Below are positions 1 through 12,682 of a stretch of 64,000 nt of DNA, in pieces; within the stretch, counting starts at the first letter, position 1; every line of letters begins with the position of its first letter. The position numbers were made by a program, and so were the translations under genes. A model generated the notes under the pieces. That model saw only the letters and a list, made by a program, of their open reading frames with translations. It ran no database searches and was not told where the DNA came from. This DNA is from Gerris lacustris (taxonomy: Eukaryota > Arthropoda > Insecta > Hemiptera > Gerridae), in NCBI GenBank assembly GCA_951217055.1, contig OX578277.1:59144173-59208172 (forward strand), written 5' to 3'.

Positions 1-462
1 CCATATAATATAATATATGTCACTATGGCATAATATGCTGACTTAGTGATATAGTATATGGACAAAAATGATATAAAACTATGTGTCTAATGTCAAATAT
101 AGAGGCCGGTATATTTGATAATGTACTAATGAGTCTTATAGAATTGTTCTTAAGGCCTTAACTAGTTTGTCTTCCCTGTCTGTTTATCCCCATTTCACTC
201 CTTTTTCTATTAAGTCTGTGCAATGGTTCACACATCTATTGAAAGTTAGGAATAAACCTTGCTAGGTAATTAACTTATTCTAAAAATTATTATAATTCTT
301 TGATGTTAGTTAGGTGTAGTATATCTGTTATAGCTATAATCTGTTATAGCCATGATCATTTCTGAAGTTGGAAAAATGTCATCTTTGTTTATTTAATGTC
401 CTATCTATTAGATAGTAGTATCTATCCATGTATATTTCTCTTTAATTAATTTTATCCTGCCT
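1..462. other. AT-rich DNA, no recognised feature
   Basis: Low-complexity A/T-rich sequence with no convincing reading frame, RNA or repeat relationship to the rest of the window. Confidence 0.6.
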
Positions 463-1005
463 TTTTGGAACGAAGTTCCTTATGGCACGTTCTGGAGCCC
501 GGGAGTGAATCCGAAAAAAACGACCAAAATCACCGTCACGCTAAAAGCGTCACGAAATCTACGGATGACGAGAACTTCTGTAAAAGTTGACCGACTTTGA
601 GTTTGAGTTGAAATTTGGTACACATGTTCATTTTACCAATGCCCAGGACAGGTTCGTTGGACAACGTTATCCGCCGAAGCGATCTCGCGTAAACGTAAGC
701 TTCAAATTTAGAATTGGAATTTTAGGACGAGAAAAAATTCTAACTTTATCTATTTAATGAGACAAACAACTTTTATAAATTTTTTTTTTTTTAGTAAAAC
801 GAACACCGGCTCTGCTATGAAGTGATAAAGATCGCTAAATTTATTAAAGCGGACCTAAACGTTTTAAATAAAGAAAACAACGTCTTTACCGAGTTCTAAC
901 GTAACGATTTTAATAAAACCATACAAATCGTCTAAAGTACAATTGAAACAGGAATGTAAAATTCCAACCTGATACAAGCAGCAGTTTGTTTTACAGTGAC
1001 GTGAT
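463..1005 (+). repeat. R3 interspersed repeat, copy 1
   Basis: It starts at the hallmark end ggaacgaagttcctta and runs through several blocks shared with other copies: tcactcccgggc (reverse), a cgttggacaacg segment, tgaagtgataaagatcgct and the cctgatacaagcag end. The same blocks occur in opposite orientation at 10116-10535 plus 14465-14746, and at 51291-52009, with fragments at 21828-22040 and 32289-32420. A 15-bp inverted copy of the hallmark end lies near 1500-1514, so the element may extend to about 1.05 kb with short terminal inverted repeats. No long reading frame is shared between copies, so it looks non-autonomous. Class unknown. Confidence 0.8.
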
Positions 1006-1429
1006 ATATTTTACAATTTTTAAAAATTGATTTCCGAAGTGTGGGGGTTTGTAGTTTAGTAGGTGGAATATTAAGAATGTAGAGTGATTCCCCCTCTACT
1101 ATACTTCGTTTTTTGGTATCCTTTCGTGCGCAATCCCAACTCTTTTATCGTTCCATCTCTCTCTTACTCCTTCTTCCGGTCAAACTCGCTATTTACCCAA
1201 AAAACAACGCTTTTTTTCAATTATTGTTTATATCAATCAGAAAAGTATTCGTATATTATTTAAAATGGAAAGTGCACCAAGAGAATCGTCAGAAATTGAC
1301 AGTGTCGACTGTGTTAAATTATTAACCAGTAAAACTGTAAATATGTAAGTAAAGTAAAATCAAGGGATTTTTGTTATAAGTTTTATGTAATAAATTTACT
1401 AATAATAATTTTCTAATTTAGTCAAAAAT

Positions 1430-1532
1430 ATTTATTGAAACGAGTAGTTAGCAACGTATACGTTACTTAGCAGTGTGATTTTATATTTAATGAAAAATGT
1501 AAGGAACTTCGTTCATACCGGGTGTCCCGCGA
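1430..1532 (+). repeat. R15 short repeat fragment
   Basis: The segment gcagtgtgattttat followed by accgggtgtcccgcgac recurs in reverse orientation at 49503-49570 (gggacacccggt ... ataaaatcacactgc). Here the two blocks are separated by about 30 extra bases that contain the inverted R3 end taaggaacttcgttc. Confidence 0.55.
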
Positions 1533-2744
1533 CACCACTCGTATTTTTAGTATTTCTAGTATATTGGTCTCAGTTAACTGAGTTCTGTTATTGTTTTGGC
1601 GGTTATTATCACGTCATCAAGGTATCATGCATATCTCTTTATCCTCTCCGAAAAATCCTAAGAGTGTATCAGTAAGTTTTGTCTTGAACTTTCATCTACT
1701 TCTAGTTGGAGATATCCGTCTTTTAAATCTTATGTTCTAAAGTAGGTTCCCGTATAACTTGGTTGTTATATCCCCAAAGTTTGGTAAAGGTTGTTGGTCT
1801 GGAATTGCTTATGGATTTTGAATCTGTTTAAACTTTGCGCATAGCCTTAACTTACCAGTTGATTTACCTGGATTTCAATAGGTGAGAACCAAAGGATAGG
1901 GGTTTTATTGGATCAATATATTCAATGACCCCCCTCCCCCTTAATTTGTAGTAATTATATTTTAGATTAATTACTGTTTTAACTCCAATAATGCTGACTA
2001 ACTTATCTTATAATAAATCCTTGAATTCATTTAACAGCTTGTTTAAAATTTGAAACGCTCGTTTATTGATTCTAGCGCCATGCATAGGTGGCTAGGTGGC
2101 TTAAAAAAATATACATCTTAAATTCAAACAGCAGGTTAAAAAATCCAGGAAATATTTACGTCATAAGAAATAACTTATTTCAAGGTCCTTGATCAAGTGG
2201 TTCTCAAGATAGTAAAATTTTAAAAATTAATTAAGAAAGTGCGCCATTTTAAATTAATGTGGCCTATCACAAAAAAACTAGTTTAGTGAACATCTAAATT
2301 GATAAGGGAAGAACAATATCAAGTTTGGCTATTTAAGTGCGTTTGCTATTTCTTAGTTATAGTGATGAATAGGTGAGTTAAGGAACATGGCTTTTAAACA
2401 CGTATATGGCCACCATATTAGATTAGAAAGTTTAATTGCAAATACCCTTCATAGAACCCGTTTATATCATAAGAAGTAACTTATTTCCTTCCAAACATCA
2501 CGTTGTAGACCAAATAGTTTGGGAGATATAGCAACTATAAAGATTAATAGAAAATTACCACCACCATGAATAAAAATGGTGGATTAAACAGATCATTTCA
2601 CAGCGGGAGTATACATGATTAAAGCAAGGTTAGTAGATAAAAATCGTGATACTAGAATTAACAGATTTCGAGATGCAGAGATTATCAAGAGATTAGGTGA
2701 ATTTGACCTTAGAAGTAGCAGCCATTTTTTAATAGAAGTAATAA
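1533..2744. other. AT-rich DNA, no recognised feature
   Basis: No supported gene. Short frames here have no recognisable motifs. A small C-rich patch (cccccctcccccc-like) lies near 1930. Confidence 0.5.
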
Positions 2745-2965
2745 AAAGTTTTTTGGGCAAAAATTGGGTCGAAAACCCCCTAACACTCAATTTTTCCGAA
2801 CATTAGGCTTATTTTCCGGGAATACTGAATACATTGTAGAAATTTTGACTTCAGATTCGGATTCAGCACAACATTGATAATTAGAAGGTTCATTCGAGGG
2901 TCCACTTTTGTGGATCGGGTAAATTAAGACAATTTTAAGATTTCTGGAAAAAGACATTGTTGAAA
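2745..2965 (+). repeat. R14 repeat copy 1
   Basis: It contains the blocks gtcgaaaacccccta, ttttccgggaatactg and gacttcagattcggattcag, which recur at 15893-16060 (reverse) and 16405-16660 (forward). Read on the minus strand all copies give a related peptide with the core AESESEVKIS and VFPENxPxVRK. The family may therefore derive from a once-coding sequence. No intact gene remains. Confidence 0.7.
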
Positions 2966-4439
2966 GCTCAATGAAGCAATGTGTAATAAAGATTTTGCTA
3001 ATGAATTTATACTTTTTAGCCAAACTACTTGACTTGATTAGGTCTCAAATGATGATGAAGGCGTTTCTGTAGGCAGTAGGTCTGATTTGGGATTATATGG
3101 AATCTTTGGCATTGTTGACCTCTAAATTGTCGGATTCACAGTTTGGAGACTGTTTATTACAGGCAAAAATGCCTCGATTTTATTATCAGGCACAATAAAT
3201 AACAATTTTTTAATCACAGTATGACTGTGGGTCGAAAAAATATGTTTATACTTTCGTCATTGTATAAAATTGGGCATATTTCGCCTTTCTCCGAGGCACA
3301 GACGGAAGTTATGATTTGGTTAGGTATTATTCATTTTTTTATGTTCAGAATTGCCGAGTAATATTTGTTTATGTCTTTTGCGTCTGATTTATAATTAATG
3401 GTGATGCTTGTCATAGCTATTTATGCAGCTTCTAGGTATTTTCGTTTTGATTCATATTTTTCCGTATCTAGTATTGATATGTTGTCTTGGTCCATTTTGT
3501 GATTGTTATTTTTGTATGGGTAGCAAGTGCGGTTTTATCATTTTTGGCTCTTATGACATAACTTTGTTGCATTGGTCTACTCTTTAGTTTTTGCATTGTC
3601 TCTGCGATGTATACTTAGTCGCAGTCCTTAAAATTTGTTTTATAAATTACGTATGATTTGTTTTAGGTTTTAGGTTACAGTGAATTTGTTTTTCAATTTT
3701 ATTTAAAGGTTTTAAACAAAAGTTTTTGCTAATGAATTTGTACTTATACCCCATATCCCGCCTCCTATATATATATACACGTTACTAATTTTCAAACCTT
3801 GATAAACTATATTCCCATTATTTTTCATCTGGGTAAAATCTCTCCAACTAAAATTCATTTTATTACTAATTAATTCTACTTTATTTTTCAGGTTCTAAAT
3901 TATTATTTACTTTTAATAAGAATGTAACAAACTGTTAGATTTATTTATTCAATGATAAGGCTTAAGTCAATGTACATGGCACTGAGGTGACATATATGAA
4001 ATAGTGTTACATTCTATAAATATCTTCAAGGCAATAGATACATCTCGAACTTTAGTTCGAAAAAATGCTAGGGATTGAGTTCAGTGCCATGATATTTGAG
4101 TATCAAAGGACTATAATAAATAGAAGTTCTTGTTTATAGCCAATATGATCAAATTAATAGTTTGTCTCAATTTTAGAGTTGGCCCAAGTTCTATTTTTGG
4201 AAAGGGTAATCAAGGAGTTAACTACGCGAACGTAAACAACGCAAGTGATAAAAATGGTATTTTAAGTGTTTTTAAAAAATATTTTTGTTTTGATGTACAA
4301 AAGCAATAACCACCATTGTTAAAAAAGTAAAAACTAATTTATAACTTGGTCATTAAAGCAAGATTATCACTTTTTACCTGTTAGCAAAGGATAATGTCGA
4401 ATTTAATTGAAATTATTTTAAAACTCCTTTAACTTGGTT
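2966..4439. other. AT-rich DNA, no recognised feature
   Basis: Unique-looking AT-rich sequence with no supported gene. The phrase ccccatatcccgcctcct at about 3759 is repeated at about 4846 beside a C-tract. Confidence 0.5.
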
Positions 4440-4860
4440 CCAGCCTGGCACTTATTCCTTCTGATTTACATCTGAATGTCTCCGGGAATTGGTAATTGAG
4501 GGTCCAGTAAGTGACTTTGACGACGTGGAACGTCCCCCCGGCATTAGAAGCTTGACTGGTCACTGGGCTGGCTCAGTCCTCCACCGATAATCTAGCAGTC
4601 AATATAGTTGGAAATGAATGCAATTAAGGATGGAGGAGTTCGGTCCAAAGGGTCTGTGCCGCGGTCAAAGAAGTTAGTCCGCTAATTGAAAGGGGGCTCC
4701 TTGACCTCGCCATTGTTCCTCCTTTAGACTCGGTATAATTAATCCTAAAGTTATCCTCCGTCTTATTGCATTGGACCCCGGCAACCCAAACCCTAATTGC
4801 TACTAGACCCGCATAACTTCCAACTCTCCCCCCCCCCCCCCCCCACCCCATATCCCGCCT
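4440..4860. other. GC-richer unique island, candidate regulatory DNA
   Basis: This segment is clearly less AT-rich than its flanks and has no low-complexity structure apart from a C17 tract at 4828-4844. It contains homeodomain-like cores (gctaattgaaag, ccctaattgc, ggtaattgag), a TAATCC core (4739-4744) and a ccattgttcc Sox-like site near 4711. The minus-strand 75-codon frame here begins in the poly-G strand and is not convincing. Regulatory function is inferred from composition and motif look only. Confidence 0.3.
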
Positions 4861-5337
4861 CCTACCACTTGAACCACCTTACTTCCTCCGTCTTCAGACT
4901 TCTGACGTTTAAAATTAAAACCGCCTTCCGCCTTTGAGAAAATCCCTTTTTGATATTACAACGAAGAGTGGACTGCAATTAACGTTAATTTAATAATCAT
5001 TTTACTTTTATTTTTCTTCCAATAAAAAAGTTTTGCTCATGTAGAATAATTGTTTTTCATCAGTTTCTTTTTTTATTTTCCTTTTCCTTCTTTGGCAAGT
5101 TCCTTATGTTATAATAAGTCAAAATTAAACTCATAAAAATGTAATTTTCTTGCATTCGAAGAATTTAGAAAAAAATCAAGAAGTAGAAGGAACTAACTAT
5201 TAAACTCTCTCTATATTTATAGTTTAATTAATAACCCATTGTATTATTATTTTTTTTTTTTTTCTCGGAAATACAGTAAATAATATAATAAAAACTATTT
5301 TTTTACATTATATAGCCATGCATACTACTAAAAAAAC

Positions 5338-5380
<43 letters not shown>

Positions 5381-5689
5381 TAGGTACCCATGGCTCATAA
5401 CTTAAACCAGTTAAATTAAGGTTCAAGATAATTTTGGGAAGTGTTCAGGTATTAATAAACTTAATGTTTTATTATTTATTTTTAAAAAAAGTTGGTGGAA
5501 TATTTTATTTAAATTTCTAGCCAAACAACTTCTAACCTTGTTAACCTACCTCACCAAAAGCAGTAAAGATAAGAGCAGGACTACCCCATAAAATAATATA
5601 TTACGGACAGAAAAAAATATATATATAAATAAAAGATAAAACATCGGCATGGGATCTTTTTTTTACTCGTCCTTTTACTCATCAATCAG
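4861..5689. other. AT-rich DNA with a 38-nt poly(T) tract
   Basis: The only distinctive item is an uninterrupted T38 at 5341-5378, bounded by ctactaaaaaaactac on the left and agtagg on the right. No gene seen. Confidence 0.6.
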
Positions 5690-6130
5690 GCGAAACTAAT
5701 TAAGGAAAAGGGAGAAGGAGAATGGGGGGAAAGGCTATAACCCAACTATTGGAAAGCGTTGCGAGCTATGGAAGGAAGGAGTAGGGTTATCGCAGTATAG
5801 GAGATAAGTCCCAAGTTAGGGATTGGAGCCCGAAGTGATCATTAGTGGACTGACACCTATCACTTGGACTATCTCGTCCGGAGGGGGTTAAGATATCCAC
5901 CAGTAGCAGAAGCAGTAGTAGATGCCCTAAAGGTCATTAAGATACCACTCCCTTGAGGTCCTTAGACATCCCTAGAGGAAACCATGTCCTTCCTTCACCT
6001 TGGCCATCCACGCTATCCCAACCCTTGCACAAACGTCATATCTCAACAAGAAAATCCAATTCTACTTTGGACATTAACCAGTAAACAGAGTTACAAACAC
6101 ACTTAGACCGTGTCGGCAAGACAGAAACTA
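5690..6130. other. GC-richer unique island
   Basis: Higher GC than flanks, non-repetitive in this window, with no frame of convincing length. It includes cgaaactaattaagg (homeodomain-like core) near 5691. Could be conserved non-coding DNA or untranslated exon. Composition is the only evidence. Confidence 0.25.
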
Positions 6131-6419
6131 ACCAACCGAATACTCATTGCACAAATACACTATTATGGTATTAGTAAAACGGAAAAGGGTTAAAATAACG
6201 GTGAATGTTGTTATGATAACAGCCTTAGGTATAATATATACATTTGGATATAATCCAAATGAAACTTTCTTAGAAGAAGGTATTATAAATAGTAAGGATG
6301 ATCATTATTTTAGAAATTTAATGCAAGTGAATAATCTTATTTGTTTTTCGAGATGACACCCTGAAGATACACTTCTTACAATATCATTACCGAGAAACAC
6401 CTTATTCAATAAGTGATCA

Positions 6420-6458
<39 letters not shown>

Positions 6459-6600
6459 AGAAAAATTTCTTCAGCCACAAAATTCATTGGATGGCTGTAT
6501 ATTCTCTACATTTTGCCTTAGCCCTGAAAGCTATATTATTTTGATCTTAAATACATAGTTAACAATTTTTTTTTAAAATTGTTTCAGACATAAAAATAAC
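6131..6600. other. AT-rich DNA with a 35-nt poly(A) tract
   Basis: An uninterrupted A35 spans 6421-6455. The frames on both strands here are either AT-biased or run through this tract (poly-Phe on the minus strand) and are rejected as genes. Confidence 0.55.
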
Positions 6601-6960
6601 AAAAGAATAGTGCACGTGGCGTCCCCAATTCCAGCTAAGTCTAACCCCGTTTAGTCACGTATGCGACTTTTTTTTTCTAGTGCCGGAGGCAATCTCTTTT
6701 ACTGGCCCAAAACAACACCTATTTATACACAGTTCTTGGCTGCACCCCGCATCTTAAGCTCGCAGTAATTGAGACTGCAGTCCAATAAGCCTAATTTATT
6801 TCTCGGCAGGGGGTCCGAAGTAGAAATAACAAAGTAAGGGCTCACCACTACGACATAAACAGCGACAAACTTGCTGCCCGTAGTGAAAGGCATAAAAATA
6901 CCGAAGTGCATAAATCAACCTGAGTTGGGAGAAACTAACCGACCTCACTCCCTCTCTTTG
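6601..6960. other. GC-richer unique island
   Basis: Mixed-composition sequence without a repeat partner in the window. Overlapping minus-strand frames (115 and 62 codons) have no recognisable domain, so it is left as non-coding of unknown role. Confidence 0.25.
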
Positions 6961-7890
6961 AGAATAAATTTTACGAATGTCAAACCAACAAACAAGTATA
7001 ATTAAGAAACATCTGTAAAGCGGATTCGACTGCATTGAAACAATTAGCCTTGAAGCAGTTTTTATGACAGGCCTCTTTTGTACTAAAAATAATTTCTTAT
7101 TTACACGAAACAATATAGTCATATCTGACCGATATAGGAACATGCATATATATTAACTAGTAAAAATGCATCGTAAAATATAAATTAATTAGAAACATTT
7201 AATAATTAAGGAATTATGTATATTGATTTTTACACATACATATTTATTTTGTACACCCCTCATGAATGTATAAATTAAACTAAAATAAAATAAAGTTTAC
7301 TTATAGATTAATAAAAATATATAATAACCCTGGAAGCGAAAAAGTACATCAATTCATAAGTAAATTAAATAAATACTATTAAATATGACCAAAAGAAATA
7401 TAACTGCAGAGAATTGGCGAAAATGATACAAACATCTACAGATATTTAGATTTGGAACGTATATTCTTTTATGAGAAAATAATAAATTTAGCTACAAAAT
7501 TGTATTTACAAAGTAATATTAGAAAGCAGAAAGAGATAGTAAGAGAGGGTATCTTTTAGCCTGATTTACATTTATTCTATAAAGAACAAATCATTTCAAG
7601 GATAAAACGTTTTTCTTACGATTAGCTATGGGGTTTTGATAAACAAAACTGTTGTCTATACGCAAATAAAAATAAAACTGAAGAATATGGAGGTTGTGTG
7701 TGGTGAAATGAATTTGTTTCCCTTCGAAACGAGAATCTCGAATTTTCCTATAAAAAAAATACAAAGTAGAAGTACAAGTGTGTTATCCACCCTTTTGAGC
7801 TGGCATGGAGTAAAATCCAGATACGCGTTGGAAAACAATTTGAAAAGGAAGAAGAGGTCGAGAGGGCGATATATTAGTTGAATTGCAGGG
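6961..7890. other. AT-rich DNA, no recognised feature
   Basis: An 81-codon plus-strand frame at 7636-7881 is Lys/Arg/Ile-rich, has no motif and has competing frames on the other strand. I do not call it. Confidence 0.5.
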
Positions 7891-8400
7891 CATAAGATAA
7901 GGGGAAAAATAAATATATACGAGTAACAAACCGGCGTGTGGGTGATGCTTATCGGAATACAGTGTGAAATTTCTTAGCGGTGGGTGGAGTACACGATATA
8001 AATATGAGAGAGAGACGGAGAAAGAGGCGCGAGCTACTACAGGATAGAGGGGACGCGAACATTAAAACCGAGTCCTACCAGAAAAGGGTAAAAATACAGC
8101 CCGCTGCGCAACCTAAGTTAATACGTTAGGACGCGGAGAACCAGAAAAGAATTAAAAGGCTTTTGGCTCCTAACTCAGAGTGTTCCCCCCATAAGGAAAG
8201 CACTGAGAGCAAAACAACGACGAAAAATTATACCGGCTACCGATTCGGCAACATAGAGTCGACCATATAACCTAAAGTCCGAGAAAAGGAGGTCGGAAAA
8301 CACTCGAAAATTTAATAGAAGTGAAACACTTTTCTCCACGAGGCTTCAAAAATTATTGTGGGCTTCGTAAGTAACGAACAGTTCAATTAGTCGAGCTTGT
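7891..8400. other. GC-richer unique island
   Basis: Purine-rich, moderate GC, with short blocks such as gagagagacggagaaag. No gene, RNA or repeat partner recognised. Confidence 0.25.
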
Positions 8401-9095
8401 AGTAATGCCAACTTTGATATTATACTAAATGGAGATGGGAAAATATTTAGTTGCTCCTAAAATTATTACACCTATTCTTATTTTCAAGAAGATTAGAAGG
8501 AAGCTAGCTATAAAATGTATTATCTTGAATTACTCTTACAGAGTGTCTTATGTGAAAATACCATTAGCAAGATCATTAATAATCTTAATGCTTACCTAAG
8601 AGGGTTAAAAGGAAGAAAAAGTGGTTTATCGGCCAAGAGCATAATCTTAAAGTAGGTGATTTAAACATCTCTTACAACTTTAAGTATCTTGAGCTAGTTG
8701 ACCACATATAAGGTTAACTTTATTATATAAAAATAAGACTTTTAATGTAAATAAATGTTTTAAATAGGACTGGTTTATCACGGCTAAAAGCAATGCAGAT
8801 GAAAAATGTATAGGGAGGAAATTGGCGAATCAGTAACAGCGTACATTAAAGAATAAGCTAAATGAGCGTGAAGGGGTTTTATACATCTATGATCTGCATA
8901 GCTTCATAAGAACACTAAGTTAATACACTTCACATTTTAAAAAAATCCATTGACGTCAAAAAATAATTTTTACTATAAATGTTTATATATTTTACTTCTA
9001 CTTCTTGATATAAATTATTATACATTATAGACAGAACTACTTGATTGGCTTAGCCTACCCGCCGCCCCATTACTACTACTGTATAACAATATTAA

Positions 9096-9137
<42 letters not shown>

Positions 9138-10024
9138 GTTCAATTCTTTAGTTATCGTGAAATTTCGCCTTACATTGGCTCTTCATTTAAGCATTAACCA
9201 CTTTAATTACTTTATAAGAAAAAGCTGATATTTTGTAGAACGCAATACCAATGTACATAATGAATCAACCGAGTTTCACAAGTGGGTGTTCAATAGAACA
9301 TAAACTATGGAGGAATATAATCAATGCTTAATTTTAAATCAGTAACACGCATATGTTTTTAGTGAATTCCATTTGGAAAACGTTGTACAGAAATATTCGT
9401 TTAAGATGAAGTAGAGGGGAATGAATTGGAAGTAATGAAGTGTTTAATGGCGGTTGTACAACAGGAGGAGGACGAGGTAGGTCCTTAGGGACGGAAAGAA
9501 GAAGGTATCCTATGACATAAGACCTTCTTAGGGTACCTTGATCCAAAAGACCCTCCGCGACTGTAAGAGCTTCTCCTGATTGGAGTAATTGGACTGTAGG
9601 ATTTACTGTTCGGCCCAATTAGGCAGGGTACCGACCCCCATCGTTCTAATGGTCTTCCCTAAACAAACTTCAAACTAACCTGCTCTTTCCATACAGGGAA
9701 TATCTTAGGTGATGCATATTAGCCTCCCAAATATCTCAGATACTGAATTTTTCCGGGAAAACTACTTATATGGTTGAATTCGTCTTTAAATATACAAGCA
9801 ACGCAGAGAAGGAAGCATACTTTATTTTAAACCTCTGAATTATATAAGACCACGCGAATCGAGAAGCAGATTTGGGTAGGCCACGTGTGGCCTACTATTG
9901 CCCTGCCCTGTCGCAAAATCGCGGGGTTACATATATTTCTGCGGTAAGAAAAAAAAAACTGTGCTGCCCTACCCGGTGTGTGCACCCCTAATGTGAGCTT
10001 TCTTAAGATAAAAAAATACGTGTG
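8401..10024. other. Mixed unique DNA with (TG)13 and a GC-richer patch
   Basis: A (TG)13 microsatellite lies at 9103-9128. A GC-richer patch at about 9400-9720 carries a minus-strand 94-codon frame without recognisable domains. Near 9876 the palindrome gtaggccacgtgtggcctac contains a CACGTG E-box. Confidence 0.45.
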
Positions 10025-10115
10025 AATGAGATGGAGTTAGAAATGAGACAAAATTAAAAGTAACTAACTATTTGTACTAGCGGAGTTAAGGCAAAATTAA
10101 ATGAAAATCTTTTTA
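10025..10115 (+). repeat. R16 short repeat
   Basis: The blocks attaaaagtaactaactatt and cggagttaaggcaaaatta recur in the same order at 49583-49660. In both places R16 lies close to an R3 or R15 sequence, so it may be part of a larger composite. Confidence 0.6.
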
Positions 10116-10535
10116 TTATCTTTGAAGCGAGCGTCTTTCAATAAATAATGTATTGTATATTGAGAAAAAAGTTAATGATAAATTTATAGTTAAAGCCGAT
10201 GGTTGTAAAACGAAAAAGAACTGTCTTCCCAGGCCCCGTCGGCATATTACTCCAATTAACTATTAAAATAAAAAATTTAAATCATTAACTCACAAAAACT
10301 TCTGCTTGTATCAGGTTGAAATGTTACATGCTTGTTTCAATTGTATACTGTAGGTAATGTATCCAAAGTTTCATTTAAATCTTTACGTTAGAGCGTAAGA
10401 TATCGGTAAAAACGTTGTTTTCTTTATTTTAATCGGTTTGGTCCGCTTTAATAAATTTAGCGATCTTTATCACTTCATAGTAGTGTCGGTGTTCGTTTTA
10501 CTAAAAAAAATTATTTAAAAAAGTTGTTTGTCTCA
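10116..10535 (-). repeat. R3 copy 2, first part (interrupted)
   Basis: Matches R3 in reverse orientation from ttgaagcgagcgtctttc to gttgtttgtctca. It stops exactly at TTAA (10536-10539). The remaining R3 sequence resumes immediately after a second TTAA at 14461-14464. Bringing the two parts together across one TTAA matches the uninterrupted copies at 463-1005 and 51291-52009. Confidence 0.85.
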
Positions 10536-10987
10536 TTAAGGCTGCGTATACCCTAAAGCTTGTTGCATACTTTTGCCGCTAGATGTCTCTGACAATCACA
10601 TTCCACGGAAGGTTAGATTACCATGTAGGTCGGAGTATTTTTTTTTTAAATTTATTTCTGTTTTCTAAAACGTCACAATATTTACATTCTTAACTGACAT
10701 AATTATATGGATTTTATTTGCGTTATTAATGTCGTACTTTTATTTGTTTTTTGTAAGAAAAATAATATTGATTTTTTTTTTTTTTTTTAGAAAATTATAA
10801 TATTACTATGATTATTTGAACTTTTGAAGATTGAAAATGTTAGAAATAATTTAATTTGTCTAGTCTGGAATATTATAATATCATGTCTATGTTGTTGCTA
10901 AATCATGGTGGATACTAAAATCTTTATAATAATCTTTAAATATTATGGTTCTTAGCTAGTTCTTAGTTATTTAGTTAGCTCTCGAAT

Positions 10988-11492
10988 ATGAAAAATTGGT
11001 CCGACACAACTCTGACAAACTTTCTCATATACGATCCATTTATTAGTTTTCATAGCTACATTTAATTATTATTGAATATTTCATCAAAATGTATCATAAA
11101 AATAACTTCTCCTCGGCGGGGAATTGAACCCGGGCTCTCTCCGTCCGCGATTTAAGCTATTTTCTCAGAAACTAGATTTTTCTCAGAAAAACGGCTTGTA
11201 TCGTTAGATTCGTATTTAAATGGACTACATTTTAATTTTTTCCCCCCAAATTTGAAGCTAAAATTCATTTTTCGATTTTGCCTCGGGGTATGATTTTTCT
11301 GAACATGTATGCCAAATTTCGTCTAAATCGGTCCTGTAGTTTTGGCTCTAGGCGTCTGCACAGACAGACGGACATTTTTTAAAAACCAGTTTTTTGGACA
11401 CAGGGGACCTCAAAACGTGTAAATCAGTTTAAATCTCAAAATTGAATTTTCGCGCCCTTACAATACTTTCTCTTTATATGAGTAAGTAAAAA
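10988..11492 (+). repeat. R2 repeat copy 1 (tRNA-like B box)
   Basis: Shared with 37165-37778 over its length, from ttggtccgacacaactc to the tail ttctctttatatgagtaagt. It contains ggaattgaacccgggctc, which on the minus strand is a tRNA B-box-like gggttcaattcc. A cagacagacggacat run and ggggacctcaaaacgtgta follow. A pol III-derived (SINE-like) origin is possible, but I see no convincing A box. Confidence 0.75.
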
Positions 11493-11944
11493 TGGTTAAA
11501 TTTGCCTCAAACGCAAACGCAACGAAATTATGCTTTACTGTGCTATGCCAATCTTTGTATAAACAGCTTACTCGTTTTAGACCATTCTCGGTACTAGCGG
11601 TCATCACACCACAACTCCTTCAAAATAAATATATATCATTTTACTAATATATTATATACATCATATATGTACTATGTACTACTATGTAATGCTACAATAG
11701 TATCGTATGCAGAGAAATATGTAATGAGTCTGAGCTTAGCTTGATATACAACGATTCGCACTTTTCTCGAGAACGGATGGAGATAAAAAGACGGGCGTAA
11801 ACTGTTGGCTGAGGATTTTTAAATTCTTTAAAAAAATGTTGATGAGCACTTCTAGTGAAAAGAAACTACAAATAAAAATAAAACAAATTGAAAGCCATAT
11901 TTTTAAGAGTGGATATAGATTCTATGGCTTGAAATATGAATTTT

Positions 11945-12425
11945 TAGGTTCCTGTACGAAGTACAAAAAGAAACCTTATATAACAGCTCTGTCTGTCCGT
12001 TGCTAGTTTCAATTCATAAACTACTATAGCTAGGAACATGAAATTCAGCACACAGGTGCACCTCGGCATTTATGACAACTGGACACATTTTTGATTTTTC
12101 ACACTTAATATTTTCAAGATGGCGGCAAATATGGCAGATGATTAAAAAAAATGTTTTTAGTAATCATGACATTTTATACATCAAATTAAAGGTCTTGAAA
12201 TGTAGGAAAAGAATATGCAACTATTAAAATGTCACATCTAATATTTTCAAGATTGTGGCCAATATATATTGTTTAGTAGCCAGCCATATTGGCCGCCATC
12301 TTGAAAATATTAAGTGTGAAATTTTAATAGTTGCATATTCTTTTTCTACACTTCAAGACCTTTAAATTGATGTATAACATGTCTTGGTGACTAAAAACAT
12401 ATTTTTACTTATTCTTGAGCTCTGA
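11945..12425. repeat. R1 repeat, two copies head to head
   Basis: Positions 11945 to about 12265 match R1 in reverse orientation: cctgtacgaagtac, cacaggtgcacctcgg and attttcaagatggcgg. Positions 12270-12425 match it forward: catattggccgccatcttga and gttgcatattctttttctac. The arrangement makes an imperfect inverted repeat. Other R1 copies are at 22366-22980 and the BEL-interrupted copy at 41447-41549 plus 46608-47075. Confidence 0.75.
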
Positions 12426-12682
12426 AACTGATTCCAAGTATACAACAAAATATTTAATTTTTGTTATTTGGCCATGGGACAAAGTAACTGTAAACTATTC
12501 ACACCTTATAAAAACAATGCAACGCCTCAAATACTCGTAGCTTTAGTTTCTTCTGATTGTTTCACTAAAAAGATACCTAACATTTTTAGATATTAGGTAA
12601 ATGAGGTCTTTAAAACTTTTTAGTATATTTCTAATAGATAAATCAGTCAATCAATTCAGGTCCCTGCAAAGTAGTCTACAAG

